A stretch of DNA of 64,000 nucleotides from contig JAQVVH010000001.1 of NCBI GenBank assembly GCA_028699065.1, forward strand, positions 1 to 64,000. The letters are read 5' to 3'. Under the pieces are notes generated by a model that was given only the letters and a program-made list of their open reading frames with translations, did no database searches and had not been told where the DNA came from. Shown piece by piece: positions 37,002 to 49,225 of the stretch. Each line of letters begins with the position of its first letter. Position 1 is the first letter of the stretch. The translations under genes were made by a program, and so were the position numbers. This DNA is from Gallionella sp. (lineage in GTDB: Bacteria > Pseudomonadota > Gammaproteobacteria > Burkholderiales > Gallionellaceae).

Positions 37002-39419
37002 CTAGTGTTTGATAAGTGCCGAGGCCTCGACGGAAATCTCGGCAGATGCAAGGCTCGCAGGTTGCGCGGACTCAACCACCTCCGCCAGAGGCTCCGGCTG
37101 ACGCTCAAGAGCCACCTCAAGCACACGATCGATCCAACGCACCGGCAATATTTCCAGCTTGTTTTTGATGTTGTCCGGAATTTCCGCCAAATCCTTGGTG
37201 TTTTCTTCCGGGATCAGCACCGTTTTAATTCCACCGCGTTGAGCAGCAAGCAGCTTTTCACGCAAACCACCGATTGGCAGCACTTCACCGCGCAGGGTGA
37301 TTTCGCCTGTCATGGCAACATCCGCACGCACCGGGATGCCCGTCAAAGCAGAAACGATGGAGGTGCAAATACCGATGCCGGCACTCGGACCATCTTTCGG
37401 TGTTGCGCCTTCGGGTAGGTGAATGTGCAATTCGGTTTTCTGATAAAAATCTTCCTTGATACCCAAACGGCGGGCACGTCCCCGGACAACACTGATCGCC
37501 GCTTGGATGGATTCTTGCATAACATCGCCCAATTGCCCGGTCGTGGTTGTCTTACCCGATCCCGGCAGCACAGCGGTTTCGATGGTCAACAATTCGCCGC
37601 CAACCTCAGTCCAAGCCAAACCGGTTACCTGTCCCACTTGATTGGTTTTTTCTGCCACCCCATAGCTGTAGCGACGCACGCCCAAGTATTTATCAAGATT
37701 ACGCGCCGTTATGGTGACTCGTTCCTTGCGTTCCTTGAGTGCGAGTGACTTCACCACCTTCCGGCAGATTTTTGAAATCTCGCGTTCCAATCCGCGCACG
37801 CCGGCTTCACGCACGTAATAGCGGATAACATCGCGCAAGGCACTTTCAGTGATCGCAATTTCCTCCGGCTTCAGCCCGTTATTCTTAATCGCCTTTGGCA
37901 CCAGATAACGGATTGCAATGTTGACTTTCTCCTCTTCCATATAACTGGAGACATGGATGATTTCCATGCGGTCCAGCAAGGGCTCGGGAATATTCAACGT
38001 ATTCGCCGTGGCGACAAACATCACATCTGAAAGATCGTATTCCACCTCGACATAATGGTCGACGAATGTACTGTTTTGCTCGGGATCCAGCACCTCCAGC
38101 AAAGCGGATGAAGGATCCCCGCGCATATCCATGCCCATCTTGTCGACTTCATCGAGCAGAAACAGCGGGTTCTTCACCCCAACCTTGTTCATGTTTTGCA
38201 AAATCTTGCCGGGCATTGAGCCAATATAAGTGCGACGATGGCCGCGAATCTCCGATTCGTCACGCACACCACCTAGGGACATGCGCACGAATTTGCGGTT
38301 GGTTGCGCGGGCAATTGACTGCCCCAGGGAAGTCTTGCCGACTCCCGGAGGCCCCACGAGACAAAGAATCGGCGCTTTCAATTTATCCACGCGCTGCTGC
38401 ACCGCAAGATATTCGAGGATGCGCTCCTTGACCTTGTCCAACCCATAGTGATCCGTTTCCAGCACTTCTTCAGCTTGCTTCAGATCGGCACTGATCTTGG
38501 TCTTCTTTTTCCACGGGAGCCCGACCAGAACGTCAATATAATTGCGCACCACAGTGGCTTCGGCCGACATCGGAGACATCAGACGCAATTTTTTCAGCTC
38601 GGATTCAGCCTTGGTGCGCGCCTCCTTGGGCATGTGCGCAGCCTTGATCTTCTTTTCCAGCTCGTCGAAATCCGCGCCTTCTTCGCCCTCGCCCAGCTCT
38701 TTCTGAATCGCCTTGACCTGTTCGTTCAGGTAATACTCGCGCTGACTCTTCTCCATCTGGCGTTTGACACGGCCACGGATGCGTTTTTCCACTTGCAGAA
38801 TATCAATTTCGGCTTCGAGCAAGCCCAGCAAATGCTCAAGCCGCTGACGCAAGCCAAAGACTTCGAGAACCTCCTGCTTCTGTTCCAGTTTGAGCGGCAA
38901 ATGTGCCGCGATGGTATCCGCCAGACGGCCGGCGTCCTCGATACCCGCCAGCGAGGTCAAAATTTCCGGGGGGATTTTTTTGTTTAGTTTAACGTACTGG
39001 TCAAACTGGGCGATCAACGTGCGGCGCATCGCCTCGACCTCGCTGTTTATCCCATCTTCGGCGGGAACAACTTCGACTTCTGCTTCAAAATGATTGTCCG
39101 TGTCACTCACCCGCAACACACGAACGCGCTCTGTACCCTCGACCAGCACCTTGACGGTACCGTCCGGCAACTTGAGCATCTGCAGCACATTAGCCATGCT
39201 GCCAATTTCATACAGATCATCTTTACCGGGTTCATCCTTGGCGGCGGATTTCTGCGCCACAAGCACAATCCCCTTGCCAGCTTCCATGGCATTTTCCAAT
39301 GCCTTGATCGACTTGGCACGCCCGACGAACAGGGGAATAACCATGTGCGGAAACACCACCACATCGCGCAATGGCAATAGGGGGTACATGCTTGATGCTG
39401 GCAAATATTCGTTTGACAT
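37002..39419 (-). CDS. lon: Lon ATP-dependent protease
   Basis: AAA+ serine protease of 805 residues that degrades misfolded and regulatory proteins. It has an N-terminal substrate-binding domain, a coiled helical region, the AAA+ module with Walker A '[12 protein letters not shown]' (about 356) and Walker B '[11 protein letters not shown]', and a C-terminal protease domain. The catalytic Ser is in 'KDGPSAGIG' (about 680) and the catalytic Lys in '[14 protein letters not shown]' (about 720). A sigma-32-type promoter lies 32-59 bases upstream. clpX is upstream after 85 bases and hupB downstream after 20. Confidence 0.98.
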   Translation of the reverse strand: MSNEYLPASSMYPLLPLRDVVVFPHMVIPLFVGRAKSIKALENAMEAGKGIVLVAQKSAAKDEPGKDDLYEIGSMANVLQMLKLPDGTVKVLVEGTERVRVLRVSDTDNHFEAEVEVVPAEDGINSEVEAMRRTLIAQFDQYVKLNKKIPPEILTSLAGIEDAGRLADTIAAHLPLKLEQKQEVLEVFGLRQRLEHLLGLLEAEIDILQVEKRIRGRVKRQMEKSQREYYLNEQVKAIQKELGEGEEGADFDELEKKIKAAHMPKEARTKAESELKKLRLMSPMSAEATVVRNYIDVLVGLPWKKKTKISADLKQAEEVLETDHYGLDKVKERILEYLAVQQRVDKLKAPILCLVGPPGVGKTSLGQSIARATNRKFVRMSLGGVRDESEIRGHRRTYIGSMPGKILQNMNKVGVKNPLFLLDEVDKMGMDMRGDPSSALLEVLDPEQNSTFVDHYVEVEYDLSDVMFVATANTLNIPEPLLDRMEIIHVSSYMEEEKVNIAIRYLVPKAIKNNGLKPEEIAITESALRDVIRYYVREAGVRGLEREISKICRKVVKSLALKERKERVTITARNLDKYLGVRRYSYGVAEKTNQVGQVTGLAWTEVGGELLTIETAVLPGSGKTTTTGQLGDVMQESIQAAISVVRGRARRLGIKEDFYQKTELHIHLPEGATPKDGPSAGIGICTSIVSALTGIPVRADVAMTGEITLRGEVLPIGGLREKLLAAQRGGIKTVLIPEENTKDLAEIPDNIKNKLEILPVRWIDRVLEVALERQPEPLAEVVESAQPASLASAEISVEASALIKH

Positions 39420-39450
39420 GGCGGTATCTCTGAGTTGACTGTGAGTCGTT

Positions 39451-39478
39451 AGATGGAGACAGCAGAAAAAAATTCAAG
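39451..39478 (-). promoter_or_regulatory. Sigma-32 (heat-shock) type promoter of lon
   Basis: On the minus strand: CTTGAAT (39472-39478), a 13-base spacer, then CTCCATCT (39451-39458). This compares with the sigma-32 consensus CTTGAAA-N(11-16)-CCCCATnT, and the -10 matches at 7 of 8 positions. The expected start site is about 25 bases before the lon ATG. Confidence 0.75.
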
Positions 39479-39504
39479 CGGCCCCGGCACATCAAGTTTT
39501 GAAG

Positions 39505-40755
39505 CTAGGCTACTTTGTGGGCATCCGTATAAATAAGAAGCGGCTTGATGTCTCCGGATGAAGCCGCCTCGTCGAGCACCACTTGGCTGACATTTTCCAT
39601 GGACGGCAGGTCGAACATGACGTCCAACAGGACATTCTCCAGAATGGAACGCAGCCCCCGCGCGCCGGTTTTTCGCGCCAATGCCTTGCGGGCAATCGCG
39701 GAAAGCACATGCTCCCGAAATTCCAGCTCTACACCCTCCATGGCAAAAAGCTTTTGATACTGCTTGGTCAGCGCATTCTTAGGCTCGGTCAGTATCTTGA
39801 TCAGCGCCGCTTCATCTAGCTCTTCCAGGGTAGCCACCACCGGCAGACGTCCGACAAATTCAGGAATCAGTCCAAATTTGACCAGATCTTCCGGTTCCAC
39901 ATCTTTCAGCGTTTCGCCGGTTTTGCGTTCAACCTTGCTGCTGACAGTTGCACCGAAACCGATGCCCGCCTTCTCCGAGCGATTGCGAATAACCTTTTCC
40001 AGCCCATCGAAGGCCCCGCCACAGATGAACAGGATATTGGTCGTATCCACCTGCAGAAATTCGGTATTCGGGTGCTTGCGCCCCCCTTGCGGCGGAATGG
40101 ACGCCTTGGTGCCCTCAATGAGTTTCAGCAATGCCTGTTGTACGCCCTCGCCGGACACATCGCGGGTAATGGATGGATTGTCGGATTTGCGCGAAATCTT
40201 GTCGATTTCATCCACATAGACAATGCCGCGCTGTGCCTTATTTACATCATAATCACAGGCTTGCAGCAACTTCTGAATAATATTCTCAACATCTTCACCA
40301 ACATAACCAGCTTCGGTCAAAGTCGTTGCATCCGCCATCACAAACGGCACGTCCAACAATCGTGCCAGCGTTTGCGCCAACAGGGTTTTCCCGGAACCGG
40401 TCGGGCCAACTAGGAGAATGTTACTTTTTGCGAGTTCAACTCCGTCGTCGGTGTCACTGCGCAGACGCTTGTAGTGGTTGTAAACCGCTACCGACAAAAT
40501 ACGCTTGGCGCGTTCCTGCCCAATGACATACTCGTCCAGCGAGGCGGAAATTTCTCTGGGAGACGGTAATGGCGGCTGATCACTCGCCGCACGCTCTCCC
40601 TTGGCTTCTTCGCGCATGATGTCATTGCACAAGCTGACACACTCGTCACAGACAAACACCGAAGGACCGGCAATGAGCTTTTTCACCTCATGCTGGCTCT
40701 TGCCGCAAAAGGAACAGTACAAAATTTTATCGCCGGATTTTTTATCGTCAGCCAT
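39505..40755 (-). CDS. clpX: ClpX ATPase subunit of ClpXP protease
   Basis: Unfoldase of 416 residues that feeds substrates to ClpP. The N-terminal zinc finger is complete ('[14 protein letters not shown]' and 'CDECVSLC'), as are Walker A '[10 protein letters not shown]' (about 120), Walker B '[10 protein letters not shown]', the pore loop 'GYVGED' and the IGF-type ClpP-docking loop region ('KAGIGFGA'). It lies 26 bases after clpP, so both are probably on one transcript with tig. Confidence 0.98.
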   Translation of the reverse strand: MADDKKSGDKILYCSFCGKSQHEVKKLIAGPSVFVCDECVSLCNDIMREEAKGERAASDQPPLPSPREISASLDEYVIGQERAKRILSVAVYNHYKRLRSDTDDGVELAKSNILLVGPTGSGKTLLAQTLARLLDVPFVMADATTLTEAGYVGEDVENIIQKLLQACDYDVNKAQRGIVYVDEIDKISRKSDNPSITRDVSGEGVQQALLKLIEGTKASIPPQGGRKHPNTEFLQVDTTNILFICGGAFDGLEKVIRNRSEKAGIGFGATVSSKVERKTGETLKDVEPEDLVKFGLIPEFVGRLPVVATLEELDEAALIKILTEPKNALTKQYQKLFAMEGVELEFREHVLSAIARKALARKTGARGLRSILENVLLDVMFDLPSMENVSQVVLDEAASSGDIKPLLIYTDAHKVA

Positions 40756-40781
40756 GTTTCTTATCCTTCAATGGGAAGACT

Positions 40782-41390
40782 TCAGGCGCGTTTTTCCAAC
40801 ACCTGATCGACGAGACCATAAGCCACTGCATCCAGCGCGCTCAGAAAATTATCGCGGTCGGTATCGCGGTCGATGGTTTCCTCGGATTGACCGGAGTGCT
40901 GCGCCAACAGCTGGTTCAGGCGCTTTTTGAGATACAGAATCTCCTTGGCATGAATCTCGATGTCAGATGCCTGACCACGGAAGCCGCCCAGCGGCTGGTG
41001 AATCATCACACGGGAGTTGGGCAGAACAAAACGCTTACCCTTCTCACCCGCCGCCAACAGAAACGCGCCCATACTCGCCGCCTGACCGATACACAAGGTG
41101 CTCACATTAGGCTTGATGAACTGCATGGTGTCGTAGATCGCCATGCCCGCCGTGACCGATCCGCCCGGCGAATTGATATAGAAGTGAATATCCTTGTCCG
41201 GATTCTCTGATTCAAGGAAGAGCATCTGAGCCACAATCAGGTTGGCAGTATGGTCATTGACCTCACCGACCAGAAACACCACACGCTCCTTGAGCAGGCG
41301 CGAATAAATATCGTACGCTCGCTCGCCCCGCCCACTGGTTTCGACCACCATGGGCACCATCCCGATATTTTGCGGCTCCTGATAGCTCAT
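40782..41390 (-). CDS. clpP: ClpP protease subunit
   Basis: Serine peptidase of 202 residues forming the tetradecameric chamber. The catalytic triad is Ser106 ('QAASMGAF'), His131 ('MIHQPLGG') and Asp180 ('DRDNFLS'). The first ~15 residues are a probable propeptide removed on assembly. It follows tig after 4 bases. Confidence 0.98.
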   Translation of the reverse strand: MSYQEPQNIGMVPMVVETSGRGERAYDIYSRLLKERVVFLVGEVNDHTANLIVAQMLFLESENPDKDIHFYINSPGGSVTAGMAIYDTMQFIKPNVSTLCIGQAASMGAFLLAAGEKGKRFVLPNSRVMIHQPLGGFRGQASDIEIHAKEILYLKKRLNQLLAQHSGQSEETIDRDTDRDNFLSALDAVAYGLVDQVLEKRA

Positions 41391-41394
41391 CCGA

Positions 41395-42693
41395 TCAATT
41401 CCCCATCAATTCCTGGAAAGTCAGCGATTTTTCGCCGGCCTTGCACTGGCCCAGCACCCAGGCCATGAGGTTTTCTTCGATCACCAGATTTTCGATTTCC
41501 TGCAAACGCGCCGGATCGGCGTAATACCAATTCACCATTTGCTCGGGCTCGTCATAACTTTCCGCCAGATCTTCAATCAGGGTGCGAATCTGCTCCGGCT
41601 TGGCTTTCATGTCATGCTTGTCGGCTAGATCGGCCAGAATCAATCCCAGCTTGACGCGGCGCTCGGCGCGGTCGCGAAACAGCTCCGGCGGCAGAGAAAC
41701 ACCTTGCATCTTCATGCCACGCGCTTCCATATCCTGCACGGTCTGCTGCATCAAACTTTGCATTTCCCAGTCAATCAGAGCTTTGGGCAAATCGAATGCG
41801 GCAACCTTGAGCAGCGCGTCCATGGCGGCCTCTTTGTTGCGCCCCTTCAATCGGCGTGCCACTTCACGACCCAGATTGCTGCGGATTTCCGATTCCAGTT
41901 TTTTAACATCGCCATCCTCGATACCGACCGATTTGGCAAATTCCGCATCCAGCTCGGGCAATTTCGGGGCCTCAACGCTATTCAGCGTCACGCTGAAAGT
42001 CACCTGTTTGCCGGCCACATCCTTGCCGTGATAATCCTCGGGGAATGTCATATCAAAAGATTTGGTTTCACCTGACTTCATGCCGGTAATTGCCGCTTCA
42101 AACTCGGGCAACATACGACCGACGCCCAGCACGAAAGGATAATCTTTTGCCTCGCCCCCCTGGAAAACCTCGCCATCAAGGGTACCGGTGAAATCGATTC
42201 GAACCTGATCTTCAGCCCGGGCTGCACGATCAGCCTGTTCGTACGTGACACGTTGCTTGCGCAAGGTTGCGACCGTGTTGTCGATGTCTTCCTGACTCAA
42301 CTCGAATACGCTGCGCTCCAGAGTTTCAGCTGTCAGGTCGCCCAGTGCAATTTCCGGATAGACTTCAAATGTCGCGCTATATTCGACTTCAGGCGCGTTC
42401 AGGTCTGCAGTTTTTACCTCAAATTGCGGATAACCGGCCACTTTCAGCGCATGCGTTTCCACCGCGGCGGCAAAGGATGCCTGCAGTGCATCGCCCAGCG
42501 CTTCCTGGTGGGCTTGTGCACCATAATGCTGTTCCAACACCTTGGTCGGCACTTTCCCGGGCCGGAAGCCGGCGATCTTGGCCGTGCGGCCAATATTTTT
42601 GAGTTTACCCGTGACTTGGCTACGGATGGCTTGTTGATCGACGACAGCATTCAGGCGGCGTTCGAGTGCGCTCAGGGTTTCTACGCTGGACAT
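41395..42693 (-). CDS. tig: Trigger factor ribosome-associated chaperone
   Basis: Chaperone of 432 residues that meets nascent chains at the ribosome exit. It has an N-terminal ribosome-binding domain with a close match to the signature loop ('GFRPGKVP'), a central FKBP-type prolyl isomerase domain (about 150-245, '[14 protein letters not shown]') and a C-terminal helical cradle. The start follows AAGGA. It lies 40 bases after tRNA-Leu and leads the tig-clpP-clpX set. Confidence 0.97.
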   Translation of the reverse strand: MSSVETLSALERRLNAVVDQQAIRSQVTGKLKNIGRTAKIAGFRPGKVPTKVLEQHYGAQAHQEALGDALQASFAAAVETHALKVAGYPQFEVKTADLNAPEVEYSATFEVYPEIALGDLTAETLERSVFELSQEDIDNTVATLRKQRVTYEQADRAARAEDQVRIDFTGTLDGEVFQGGEAKDYPFVLGVGRMLPEFEAAITGMKSGETKSFDMTFPEDYHGKDVAGKQVTFSVTLNSVEAPKLPELDAEFAKSVGIEDGDVKKLESEIRSNLGREVARRLKGRNKEAAMDALLKVAAFDLPKALIDWEMQSLMQQTVQDMEARGMKMQGVSLPPELFRDRAERRVKLGLILADLADKHDMKAKPEQIRTLIEDLAESYDEPEQMVNWYYADPARLQEIENLVIEENLMAWVLGQCKAGEKSLTFQELMGN

Positions 42694-42733
42694 ACTAAAT
42701 ATTTCCTTGAATTAAATTGATTTTTTAGGCTAG

Positions 42734-42818
42734 TGGTGCGAAAGAAGAGACTCGAACTCTTACGCCTTGCGGCGCTGGAACCTAAATCCAGTGCGTCTAC
42801 CAATTCCGCCACTTTCGC
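42734..42818 (-). tRNA. tRNA-Leu (anticodon TAG)
   Basis: An 85-nt class II tRNA on the minus strand, GCGAAAGTGGCGGAATTGG to an encoded CCA. The anticodon arm CTGGA-TTTAGGT-TCCAG gives TAG, with a long variable arm (cgccgcaaggcg). It lies just upstream of tig. Confidence 0.97.
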
Positions 42819-42842
42819 TTTGCCATGCCCGACAGGCGGCGG

Positions 42843-42870
42843 ATTATAGCATCACTCGCGCCGCTGTCGC
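42843..42870 (-). promoter_or_regulatory. Promoter of tRNA-Leu (and possibly tig-clpP-clpX)
   Basis: On the minus strand: GCGACA, a 16-base spacer, a perfect TATAAT, then a GC-rich discriminator (ccgccgcc). The tRNA begins about 25 bases downstream of the -10. No terminator is visible between the tRNA and tig, so read-through is likely. Confidence 0.6.
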
Positions 42871-42881
42871 GGCCCGCAGAG

Positions 42882-43877
42882 TCAGTCTGCGGCAGGCAAT
42901 CGGATAACGGTTCTTCCCGACGACTGGTGCTGCACCATTGCCAGCAAAAGCGCCGGCAATTTTTCCCATTTGGCCTCATGCGCAACGAGCATTAATTGCT
43001 GCGGGTAGAGTTCGCTCGCGAGGCGCTGCCAAAGTTGCAGCCGCAACGGCATGGGCGTTGCCGCCGAATCGATTCCCAATAGACGAATGCCCCGCAAAAT
43101 AAACGGAAAAACCGTGGTTTCCAAGGTTGCCCCTGCGGTATTGCCAAAACTGGCAATCGCCCCGTTTTGCTGCATGCTGCGTGTCAGCCAGCCCAGCACT
43201 GGGCCGCCGGCGGCATCCAACGCACCGGCCCACAGACCTTTTTCCAGCGGACGCGTGCCACCAAGATCTATGTCGCTTAACAGCAGAACTTCAGCAGCGC
43301 CCAGAGATTTCAGATAATCGGTCTGATTGTCACGACTGGTCAGGGCCACGACATGATAGCCAAGCTGAGCCAGCATCTGTATGGCCAGGCTGGAGACCCC
43401 GCCCGAAGCACCGGTCACGATCACCTTGCCCCGTTGCGACGTTAATTCGTTTTGTTCCAGCCGATGAATCGCGAGCGCCGCCGTAAACCCGGCGGTACCC
43501 AAAGCCATCGCATCAAAAAGGGACAGGCCGGACGGCAACGGCACAACCCAGTCGGCGGGGACGCGCAGTCGCTCGGAGAACCCACCGTCATGGGCCACCC
43601 CCATGTCGTAGCCCGTCACCAGAACTGCATCCCCGGGCTGAAAGCGGGAATCTGCCGAGCTTTCGACAATCCCCGAAGCGTCAATGCCACCAATACAGGG
43701 AAAACGCCGGATAACCTTGCCAGCTCCGGTGGCCGCCAACGCATCCTTGTAATTCAGTCCGGAAAAATGCACCCGGACAATCACTTCGCCGGGATCCGGA
43801 TCAGACCGTTCGAGCTCGACAAAACGCGCGCTAACGACGCCGTTTTCCTCAAAAATACGGTACGCGCGAAAACGCAT
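42882..43877 (-). CDS. YhdH/AcuI-type zinc-free quinone oxidoreductase (acrylyl-CoA reductase family)
   Basis: Medium-chain dehydrogenase/reductase of 331 residues without the structural or catalytic zinc ligands. The N-terminal half is the GroES-like domain ('VRVHFSGLNYKDALAATG', 'GIDASGIV'). The Rossmann half has 'VIVTGASGGVSSLAIQMLAQLG' and 'TSRD', consistent with NADPH binding. AcuI-type members reduce acrylyl-CoA to propionyl-CoA. The ORF track begins at a TTG; the ATG is the next codon, 6 bases after the sucB stop. It fills the position where lpd often follows sucB, so it is probably co-transcribed with sucAB; its substrate here is unknown. Confidence 0.85.
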   Translation of the reverse strand: MRFRAYRIFEENGVVSARFVELERSDPDPGEVIVRVHFSGLNYKDALAATGAGKVIRRFPCIGGIDASGIVESSADSRFQPGDAVLVTGYDMGVAHDGGFSERLRVPADWVVPLPSGLSLFDAMALGTAGFTAALAIHRLEQNELTSQRGKVIVTGASGGVSSLAIQMLAQLGYHVVALTSRDNQTDYLKSLGAAEVLLLSDIDLGGTRPLEKGLWAGALDAAGGPVLGWLTRSMQQNGAIASFGNTAGATLETTVFPFILRGIRLLGIDSAATPMPLRLQLWQRLASELYPQQLMLVAHEAKWEKLPALLLAMVQHQSSGRTVIRLPAAD

Positions 43878-43883
43878 CAAAGC

Positions 43884-45059
43884 TTACAAATCCAGCAGCA
43901 CCTGCCCCGGATACTCGAGAAATTCCTTGATAGCGACAAGGAATTGCACCGCCTCACGCCCGTCAATGATGCGATGGTCGTAGGAGAGCGCGAGATAATT
44001 CATCGGACGGATAACGACTTGCCCATTTTCCGCCACAGGACGATCCTTGGTCGCATGAATACCCAGAATAGCGCTTTGCGGCGGATTAATGATGGGCGTG
44101 GACAACATCGAACCGAATACCCCGCCATTGGTAATCGAGAACGTACCTCCGGATAGCTCTTCCATCCCCAACTTGCCGTCCTTGGCACGTGCCGCAAAAT
44201 CAGCAATACGCTTCTCAATTTCCGCAAACGACAATTTGTCGGCATCACGGATGATCGGCACGACTAGGCCGCGTTCGCTGCCGATCGCCACGCCGATATC
44301 GAAATAGCCGTGATAAATGATGTCGGTGCCATCCACCGATGCATTGACGATGGGAAACTTTTGCAGCGCATGTACCGCCGCCTTTACGAAAAACGAGGAA
44401 AAACCCAGCTTCACGCCATGTTTTTTCTCGAACTTATCCTTGTAGCGTGCACGAAGATCCATCACCGGTTGCATGTTGACTTCGTTGAACGTGGTCAGGA
44501 TCGCCGCATTGGCCTGGGACTGCAGCAACCGTTCTGCAATTCGCTGGCGAATACGCGTCATCGGCACACGCTGTTCTGCACGCTCTCCGGCCGGCACAAC
44601 GACGCCTGATATTGGCGCGGATGGCAGAGGTACATTTTGCTGTACAACCTGCAAGACATCCTCTCTGGTCACCCGGCCATTTTTGCCACTGCCCTGCAAC
44701 TGGCCAGCATCAATGCCTTGCTCGTGCACCAGCTTGCGAACCGATGGCGACAATACGGGAGAGCCTGCGGATTCCATGACCGCCGGGGAGGATGCAAGCA
44801 CTGCTTTGGGTTCAGCGGCGACAGCGGTGTCTATTTGCGCAATCACCTCCCCGCTCTCAACCTTTTGGCCATCCCGCTTCAATACGTTGAGCAGCTTTCC
44901 CGATTTGATGGCGGGCAATTCCAGCACAACCTTGTCGGTTTCAATATCGATCAGATTCTCGCCCTCGTTCACATGTTCACCGGCTTGTTTGTGCCAGTTT
45001 AGGAGGGTGGCCTCAGAAACGGATTCGGACAATTGCGGGACTTTAACGTCAATGAGCAT
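43884..45059 (-). CDS. sucB: Dihydrolipoyl succinyltransferase, E2 of 2-oxoglutarate dehydrogenase
   Basis: A 391-residue E2 with a lipoyl domain (Lys43 in '[10 protein letters not shown]'), an Ala/Pro/Ser-rich linker, a peripheral-subunit-binding domain ('[27 protein letters not shown]' region, about 105-135) and the acyltransferase core with His362/Asp366 in '[10 protein letters not shown]'. It transfers succinyl groups to CoA. It overlaps sucA by 11 bases. The matching E3 gene (lpd) is not adjacent and must be elsewhere. Confidence 0.97.
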   Translation of the reverse strand: MLIDVKVPQLSESVSEATLLNWHKQAGEHVNEGENLIDIETDKVVLELPAIKSGKLLNVLKRDGQKVESGEVIAQIDTAVAAEPKAVLASSPAVMESAGSPVLSPSVRKLVHEQGIDAGQLQGSGKNGRVTREDVLQVVQQNVPLPSAPISGVVVPAGERAEQRVPMTRIRQRIAERLLQSQANAAILTTFNEVNMQPVMDLRARYKDKFEKKHGVKLGFSSFFVKAAVHALQKFPIVNASVDGTDIIYHGYFDIGVAIGSERGLVVPIIRDADKLSFAEIEKRIADFAARAKDGKLGMEELSGGTFSITNGGVFGSMLSTPIINPPQSAILGIHATKDRPVAENGQVVIRPMNYLALSYDHRIIDGREAVQFLVAIKEFLEYPGQVLLDL

Positions 45060-47913
45060 GGTGTTTGGCTCCGGGATTATTGGTAATACTCAAGTCGGGA
45101 CGGAAGGCGGCATCGATGACCGCCTTGTGCTGTTCATGATGAACGGCCAGATAACCGGCAGCGGGCGATGCCGAAGAGGGCCGGAGGGCATACCCCAGCT
45201 TCATGCCGGGCCGCATATGGCGCAACAAATAATGCTGGATTCGATGCCAGGCCCCCTGATTTCCCGGCTCTTCCTGACACCAGACCACCTCGGTGGCATT
45301 CGGATAAGCGGCGATCTGTGCGCTGAAATCAGCGTGCGGGAACGGATAGAGCTGTTCGATGCGGACGATGGCCATCTCATCGATCCCGCGCGCTTGCCTG
45401 GCTTTAAGCAAGTCGTAATAAATCTTGCCACTGCAGGCGATGACGCGTTTGACCCGGGCCGCCGGCAAATCCTCCATCTCGCCAATGACTGGGTGAAATT
45501 TACCTGTGGCCAGATCTGCCAACGGTGAGGCCGCATCCTTGCTGCGCAGCAAACTCTTGGGCGTAAAGACGATCAGCGGCTTGCGGATCGGTCGCAGCAT
45601 CTGCCGTCGCAACAAGTGGAATATCTGGGCTGAATTCGACGGGATACAGACTTGCACGTTGTAATCCGCACACAGCTGCAAATAGCGCTCGATACGGCCG
45701 GAAGAGTGCTCCGGCCCCTGCCCCTCGTACCCGTGCGGCAGCAGCATCACCAGCCCGCAGAAACGCCCCCATTTGGCTTCGCCGGAAGTAATAAACTGAT
45801 CGATCACCACCTGCGCGCCGTTGGCAAAATCGCCGAATTGCCCCTCCCAGAGGGTCAGCGTGTTCGGCTCGGCTGTCGCATAGCCATACTCGAATGCCAA
45901 CACGGCCTCTTCGGAGAGAATGGAATTGAACACCACGAATTCGGCCTGCTCCGGCTCCAAACTTTGCAGCGGCGTGTGATAGCCCTTGTCCCATTGCGTT
46001 CGCGTCTGGTCGTGCAGCACGGCATGGCGATGGAAGAAAGTGCCACGCTCGCTGTCTTCGCCCGACAGTCGTACCGGATAACCTTCGGTCAGCAACGTTG
46101 CATAAGCCAGCGTTTCGGCCATTCCCCAGTCCAGCGGCATCTCGCCCTTCGCCATAATCGCCCGGTCGGCAATCACCTTCGCGACGCGGGGATGAAGACT
46201 GAAACCTTCCGGCATCTCCGTCAACCGTTTGCCCAGCCGTTGCAAGCGATCGAGCGGCACCGCGGTTTCCACAGGTATGTGCCAAGGCAACTCGTGCGTG
46301 AATTTTTGCCAGCTGACCGCGTGCTCGCGCTTGAAGTCCGTCTTCATCGGATGCACCGGATTATGTCCTTCGTCCATCGCCCGGCGATAATCCAGAATCA
46401 TCTGCTCGGGTACATCTGCGGCAATCACGCTCTCTTCCAGCAGACGCTTGGCATATAACGCCCGCGTACCAATATGCTGGTTGATATAGCGATACATAAA
46501 GGGCTGCGTAACCAGCGGCTCGTCCTGTTCGTTGTGCCCCAGTTTGCGGAAACACACCAGATCGATGACCACATCGCGCCCGTACTGCATACGGAAATCC
46601 AGCGCAATTTCCGTGACCAGCAGCACTTTTTCAGGATCGTCGGCGTTGACGTGGAAAATGGGGGCCTCCACCATTTTCGCCACATCGGTGCAGTACTGTG
46701 ACGAACGCACATCCTGCGCCAGCGAGGTCGTAAAACCGATCTGGTTATTGATCACAATATGGACGGTGCCGCCTGTCCGGTAGCCGCGTGTCTGCGAGAG
46801 GTTGAATGTCTCCTGGTTGACGCCCTGTCCCGAAAATGCCGAGTCTCCGTGCAACAACACCGGCAGCACCTGTTTACCCTGAACATCCTTGCGCCGGTCC
46901 TGGCGGGCGCGGACGGAACCTTCCACCACCGGATTGACGATTTCCAGATGGGAAGGGTTGAACGCGACGGTGACGTGCATCGGCCCGCCGGGTGTGGGAA
47001 TGTCGGAAGAAAACCCCTGGTGATATTTCACATCTCCGGAGGACAGGTGCTCATGGTGAATGCCTTCGAATTCGGCAAAAAGCGACTTGGGTAACTTCCC
47101 GATTGTATTCACCAGGACGTTTAAACGCCCCCGATGCGCCATACCAACCACGGCTTCCTGTACGCCCTGCGATCCGGCGCGCTGCAACAAATGGTCCAGC
47201 AGCGGAATCAGCGTCTCGCCGCCTTCGAGCGAGAAACGCTTCTGCCCCACATATTTAGTATGCAGATAACGCTCCAGCGTCTCGGCGGCCGTCAGCCTTT
47301 CGAGCAGGCGTTTCTTGGTCTCCGGCGCATAGACCGGGTCACCCTGCGGACCTTCAAGCCGGTTCTGAATCCAGCGTTTTTGTGGCACGTTGCTAATGTA
47401 CATGTACTCGGCGCCGACGCTGCCGCAGTAAATATGCCGCAACCGGTGCAATATCTCGCGCAACGTCATGCGCGCGCCGCCCACCAGCGATCCGGTGTTG
47501 AAAGTCGTATCCAGATCGGCGTCACCGAGGTTGTAATACGACGGATTCAGCTCGGCAATTTCGGGTTTGACGTGGCGATTGAGCGGATCCAGATTGGCCA
47601 CTCGCACACCCAGAAAACGGTAGGCCGTAATCAGTTGCAATACGGAAGCCTGTTTGCGCATGAAATCCGTCTGCGGGAAACAGACATCCGCTGTTGCAGG
47701 CAAGGCAGAAAAACTTTTCTGGATCGGGCCATGCGCCACATCCGGCCGGGCACCTGCCGCAGCCAAACTTTCAAAATACGCTCGCCATTCCGCGGGCACA
47801 CTGGCCGGGCTGCGCAGAAAATCCTCGTACAAGCCCTCGATAAAAACGTTGTTACCGCCGAACAGCGCAGAGCTGTCCTGCATCAGCTTGAGAAAATTGA
47901 GCGGTTCGTTCAA
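45049..47913 (-). CDS. sucA: 2-oxoglutarate dehydrogenase E1
   Basis: Thiamine-diphosphate enzyme of 954 residues that decarboxylates 2-oxoglutarate. The start shows the E1o N-terminal peptide ('[20 protein letters not shown]') that binds the E2/E3 core, followed by the ThDP domain ('[13 protein letters not shown]', '[18 protein letters not shown]', 'NNQIGFTTS') and transketolase-like C-terminal domains ('[20 protein letters not shown]'). It overlaps gltA by 4 bases. It shows that the aerobic oxidative TCA branch is present. Confidence 0.97.
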   Translation of the reverse strand: MNEPLNFLKLMQDSSALFGGNNVFIEGLYEDFLRSPASVPAEWRAYFESLAAAGARPDVAHGPIQKSFSALPATADVCFPQTDFMRKQASVLQLITAYRFLGVRVANLDPLNRHVKPEIAELNPSYYNLGDADLDTTFNTGSLVGGARMTLREILHRLRHIYCGSVGAEYMYISNVPQKRWIQNRLEGPQGDPVYAPETKKRLLERLTAAETLERYLHTKYVGQKRFSLEGGETLIPLLDHLLQRAGSQGVQEAVVGMAHRGRLNVLVNTIGKLPKSLFAEFEGIHHEHLSSGDVKYHQGFSSDIPTPGGPMHVTVAFNPSHLEIVNPVVEGSVRARQDRRKDVQGKQVLPVLLHGDSAFSGQGVNQETFNLSQTRGYRTGGTVHIVINNQIGFTTSLAQDVRSSQYCTDVAKMVEAPIFHVNADDPEKVLLVTEIALDFRMQYGRDVVIDLVCFRKLGHNEQDEPLVTQPFMYRYINQHIGTRALYAKRLLEESVIAADVPEQMILDYRRAMDEGHNPVHPMKTDFKREHAVSWQKFTHELPWHIPVETAVPLDRLQRLGKRLTEMPEGFSLHPRVAKVIADRAIMAKGEMPLDWGMAETLAYATLLTEGYPVRLSGEDSERGTFFHRHAVLHDQTRTQWDKGYHTPLQSLEPEQAEFVVFNSILSEEAVLAFEYGYATAEPNTLTLWEGQFGDFANGAQVVIDQFITSGEAKWGRFCGLVMLLPHGYEGQGPEHSSGRIERYLQLCADYNVQVCIPSNSAQIFHLLRRQMLRPIRKPLIVFTPKSLLRSKDAASPLADLATGKFHPVIGEMEDLPAARVKRVIACSGKIYYDLLKARQARGIDEMAIVRIEQLYPFPHADFSAQIAAYPNATEVVWCQEEPGNQGAWHRIQHYLLRHMRPGMKLGYALRPSSASPAAGYLAVHHEQHKAVIDAAFRPDLSITNNPGAKHHAH

Positions 47914-49199
47914 CGCTGCTCCAGCGGCACAAAATCGCGTTTAACCTCGCCCCGGTAGAGCTGGCGAGGCCGACCAATCTTGTGATCGACATCCGAAATC
48001 ATCTCGTTCCATTGCGAAACCCAGCCTATGGTGCGTGCCAACGCAAAAATCACGGTAAACATATTGCTCGGGATACCCAGCGCCCGCAAAACGATACCGG
48101 AATAGAAATCCACATTCGGGTAAAGCTTGCGCTCGATGAAGTACGGGTCGCTGAGTGCGGTCTGCTCCAGCGCCATGGCCAGCTCGAACAGCTTGTTATT
48201 TTCGAGCTTCAGCTCCTTCAGCACCTCGTAACAAGTCTGCCGCATCACACTGGCGCGCGGATCCATATTTTTGTACACGCGGTGGCCGAAGCCCATCAGG
48301 CGATACTTTTTATCCTTAACGCCCTGCACATATTCCTTGACGCGCGACACATCACCGATCTCCTCCAGCATTTTCAGTGCCGCCTCATTGGCGCCGCCAT
48401 GCGCCGGGCCCCAAAGCGCGGCAATCCCGGAGGCAATACAGGCAAATGGGTTGGCACCACTGGAACCGGACAGTCGCACAGTAGATGTCGAAGCGTTCTG
48501 TTCATGGTCGGCATGCAGAATCAGAATGCGTTCCAGCGCGCGCACCAACACCGGGTTTGGCACAAAATCCTCGGCGGGCGTAGCGAACATCATGTACATG
48601 AAATTTTCCACGTAGCTGAAGTTGTTACGCGGGTACACAAACGGTTCGCCTATATTGTACTTATAAGCCATTGCGGCAATCGTCGGGACCTTGGACAACA
48701 GTCGGTGCGCAGACACTTCGCGATGATGGGGATTACTGATATCAAGCGAGTCGTGATAGAAGGCGGACATCGCCCCGACCACACCCACCATCACGGCCAT
48801 CGGATGCGCATCACGCCTAAAACCGTTGTAAAAACGGGCCAGCTGATCGTGCACCATCGTATGCCGGGTGATGATGCTGCCAAATTCCTTCTTCTGTTCG
48901 GCATTGGGTAGCTCGCCATTGAGTAGCAGATAGCAAACTTCCAGAAAATCGGATTGCTCCGCAAGCTGTTCGATCGGATAGCCCCGGTAAAAAAGCAGCC
49001 CGGCCTCGCCGTCGATGAACGTAATTTCGGAGGTGCAGCTGGCCGTCGCCATGAACGCCGGGTCATAGGTAAACATGCCGAGTTTGCTCAGCGCACGCAT
49101 GTCGACGACATCCGGCCCCAAGGTTCCCGAAAGGATGGGTAATTCAATGCTGCGACCGTCATCCAGCGTCAATGTGGCAATGCGTTGCTTTTCTTCCAT
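47910..49199 (-). CDS. gltA: Citrate synthase (type II, hexameric)
   Basis: A 429-residue enzyme joining oxaloacetate and acetyl-CoA. Conserved segments include '[31 protein letters not shown]' (catalytic His region) and '[16 protein letters not shown]' with the second catalytic His. The N-terminal domain marks the NADH-sensitive Gram-negative type. A GGGAGAAAAG ribosome site precedes the ATG. It lies 26 bases after sdhE. Confidence 0.97.
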   Translation of the reverse strand: MEEKQRIATLTLDDGRSIELPILSGTLGPDVVDMRALSKLGMFTYDPAFMATASCTSEITFIDGEAGLLFYRGYPIEQLAEQSDFLEVCYLLLNGELPNAEQKKEFGSIITRHTMVHDQLARFYNGFRRDAHPMAVMVGVVGAMSAFYHDSLDISNPHHREVSAHRLLSKVPTIAAMAYKYNIGEPFVYPRNNFSYVENFMYMMFATPAEDFVPNPVLVRALERILILHADHEQNASTSTVRLSGSSGANPFACIASGIAALWGPAHGGANEAALKMLEEIGDVSRVKEYVQGVKDKKYRLMGFGHRVYKNMDPRASVMRQTCYEVLKELKLENNKLFELAMALEQTALSDPYFIERKLYPNVDFYSGIVLRALGIPSNMFTVIFALARTIGWVSQWNEMISDVDHKIGRPRQLYRGEVKRDFVPLEQR

Positions 49200-49225
49200 T
49201 ACTTTTCTCCCGCGCCGGACTGTTA

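Noticed and set aside
47134-47958. 274-codon plus-strand ORF
   Set aside because: Antisense to sucA, which has all expected motifs; no ribosome site or homology clue.
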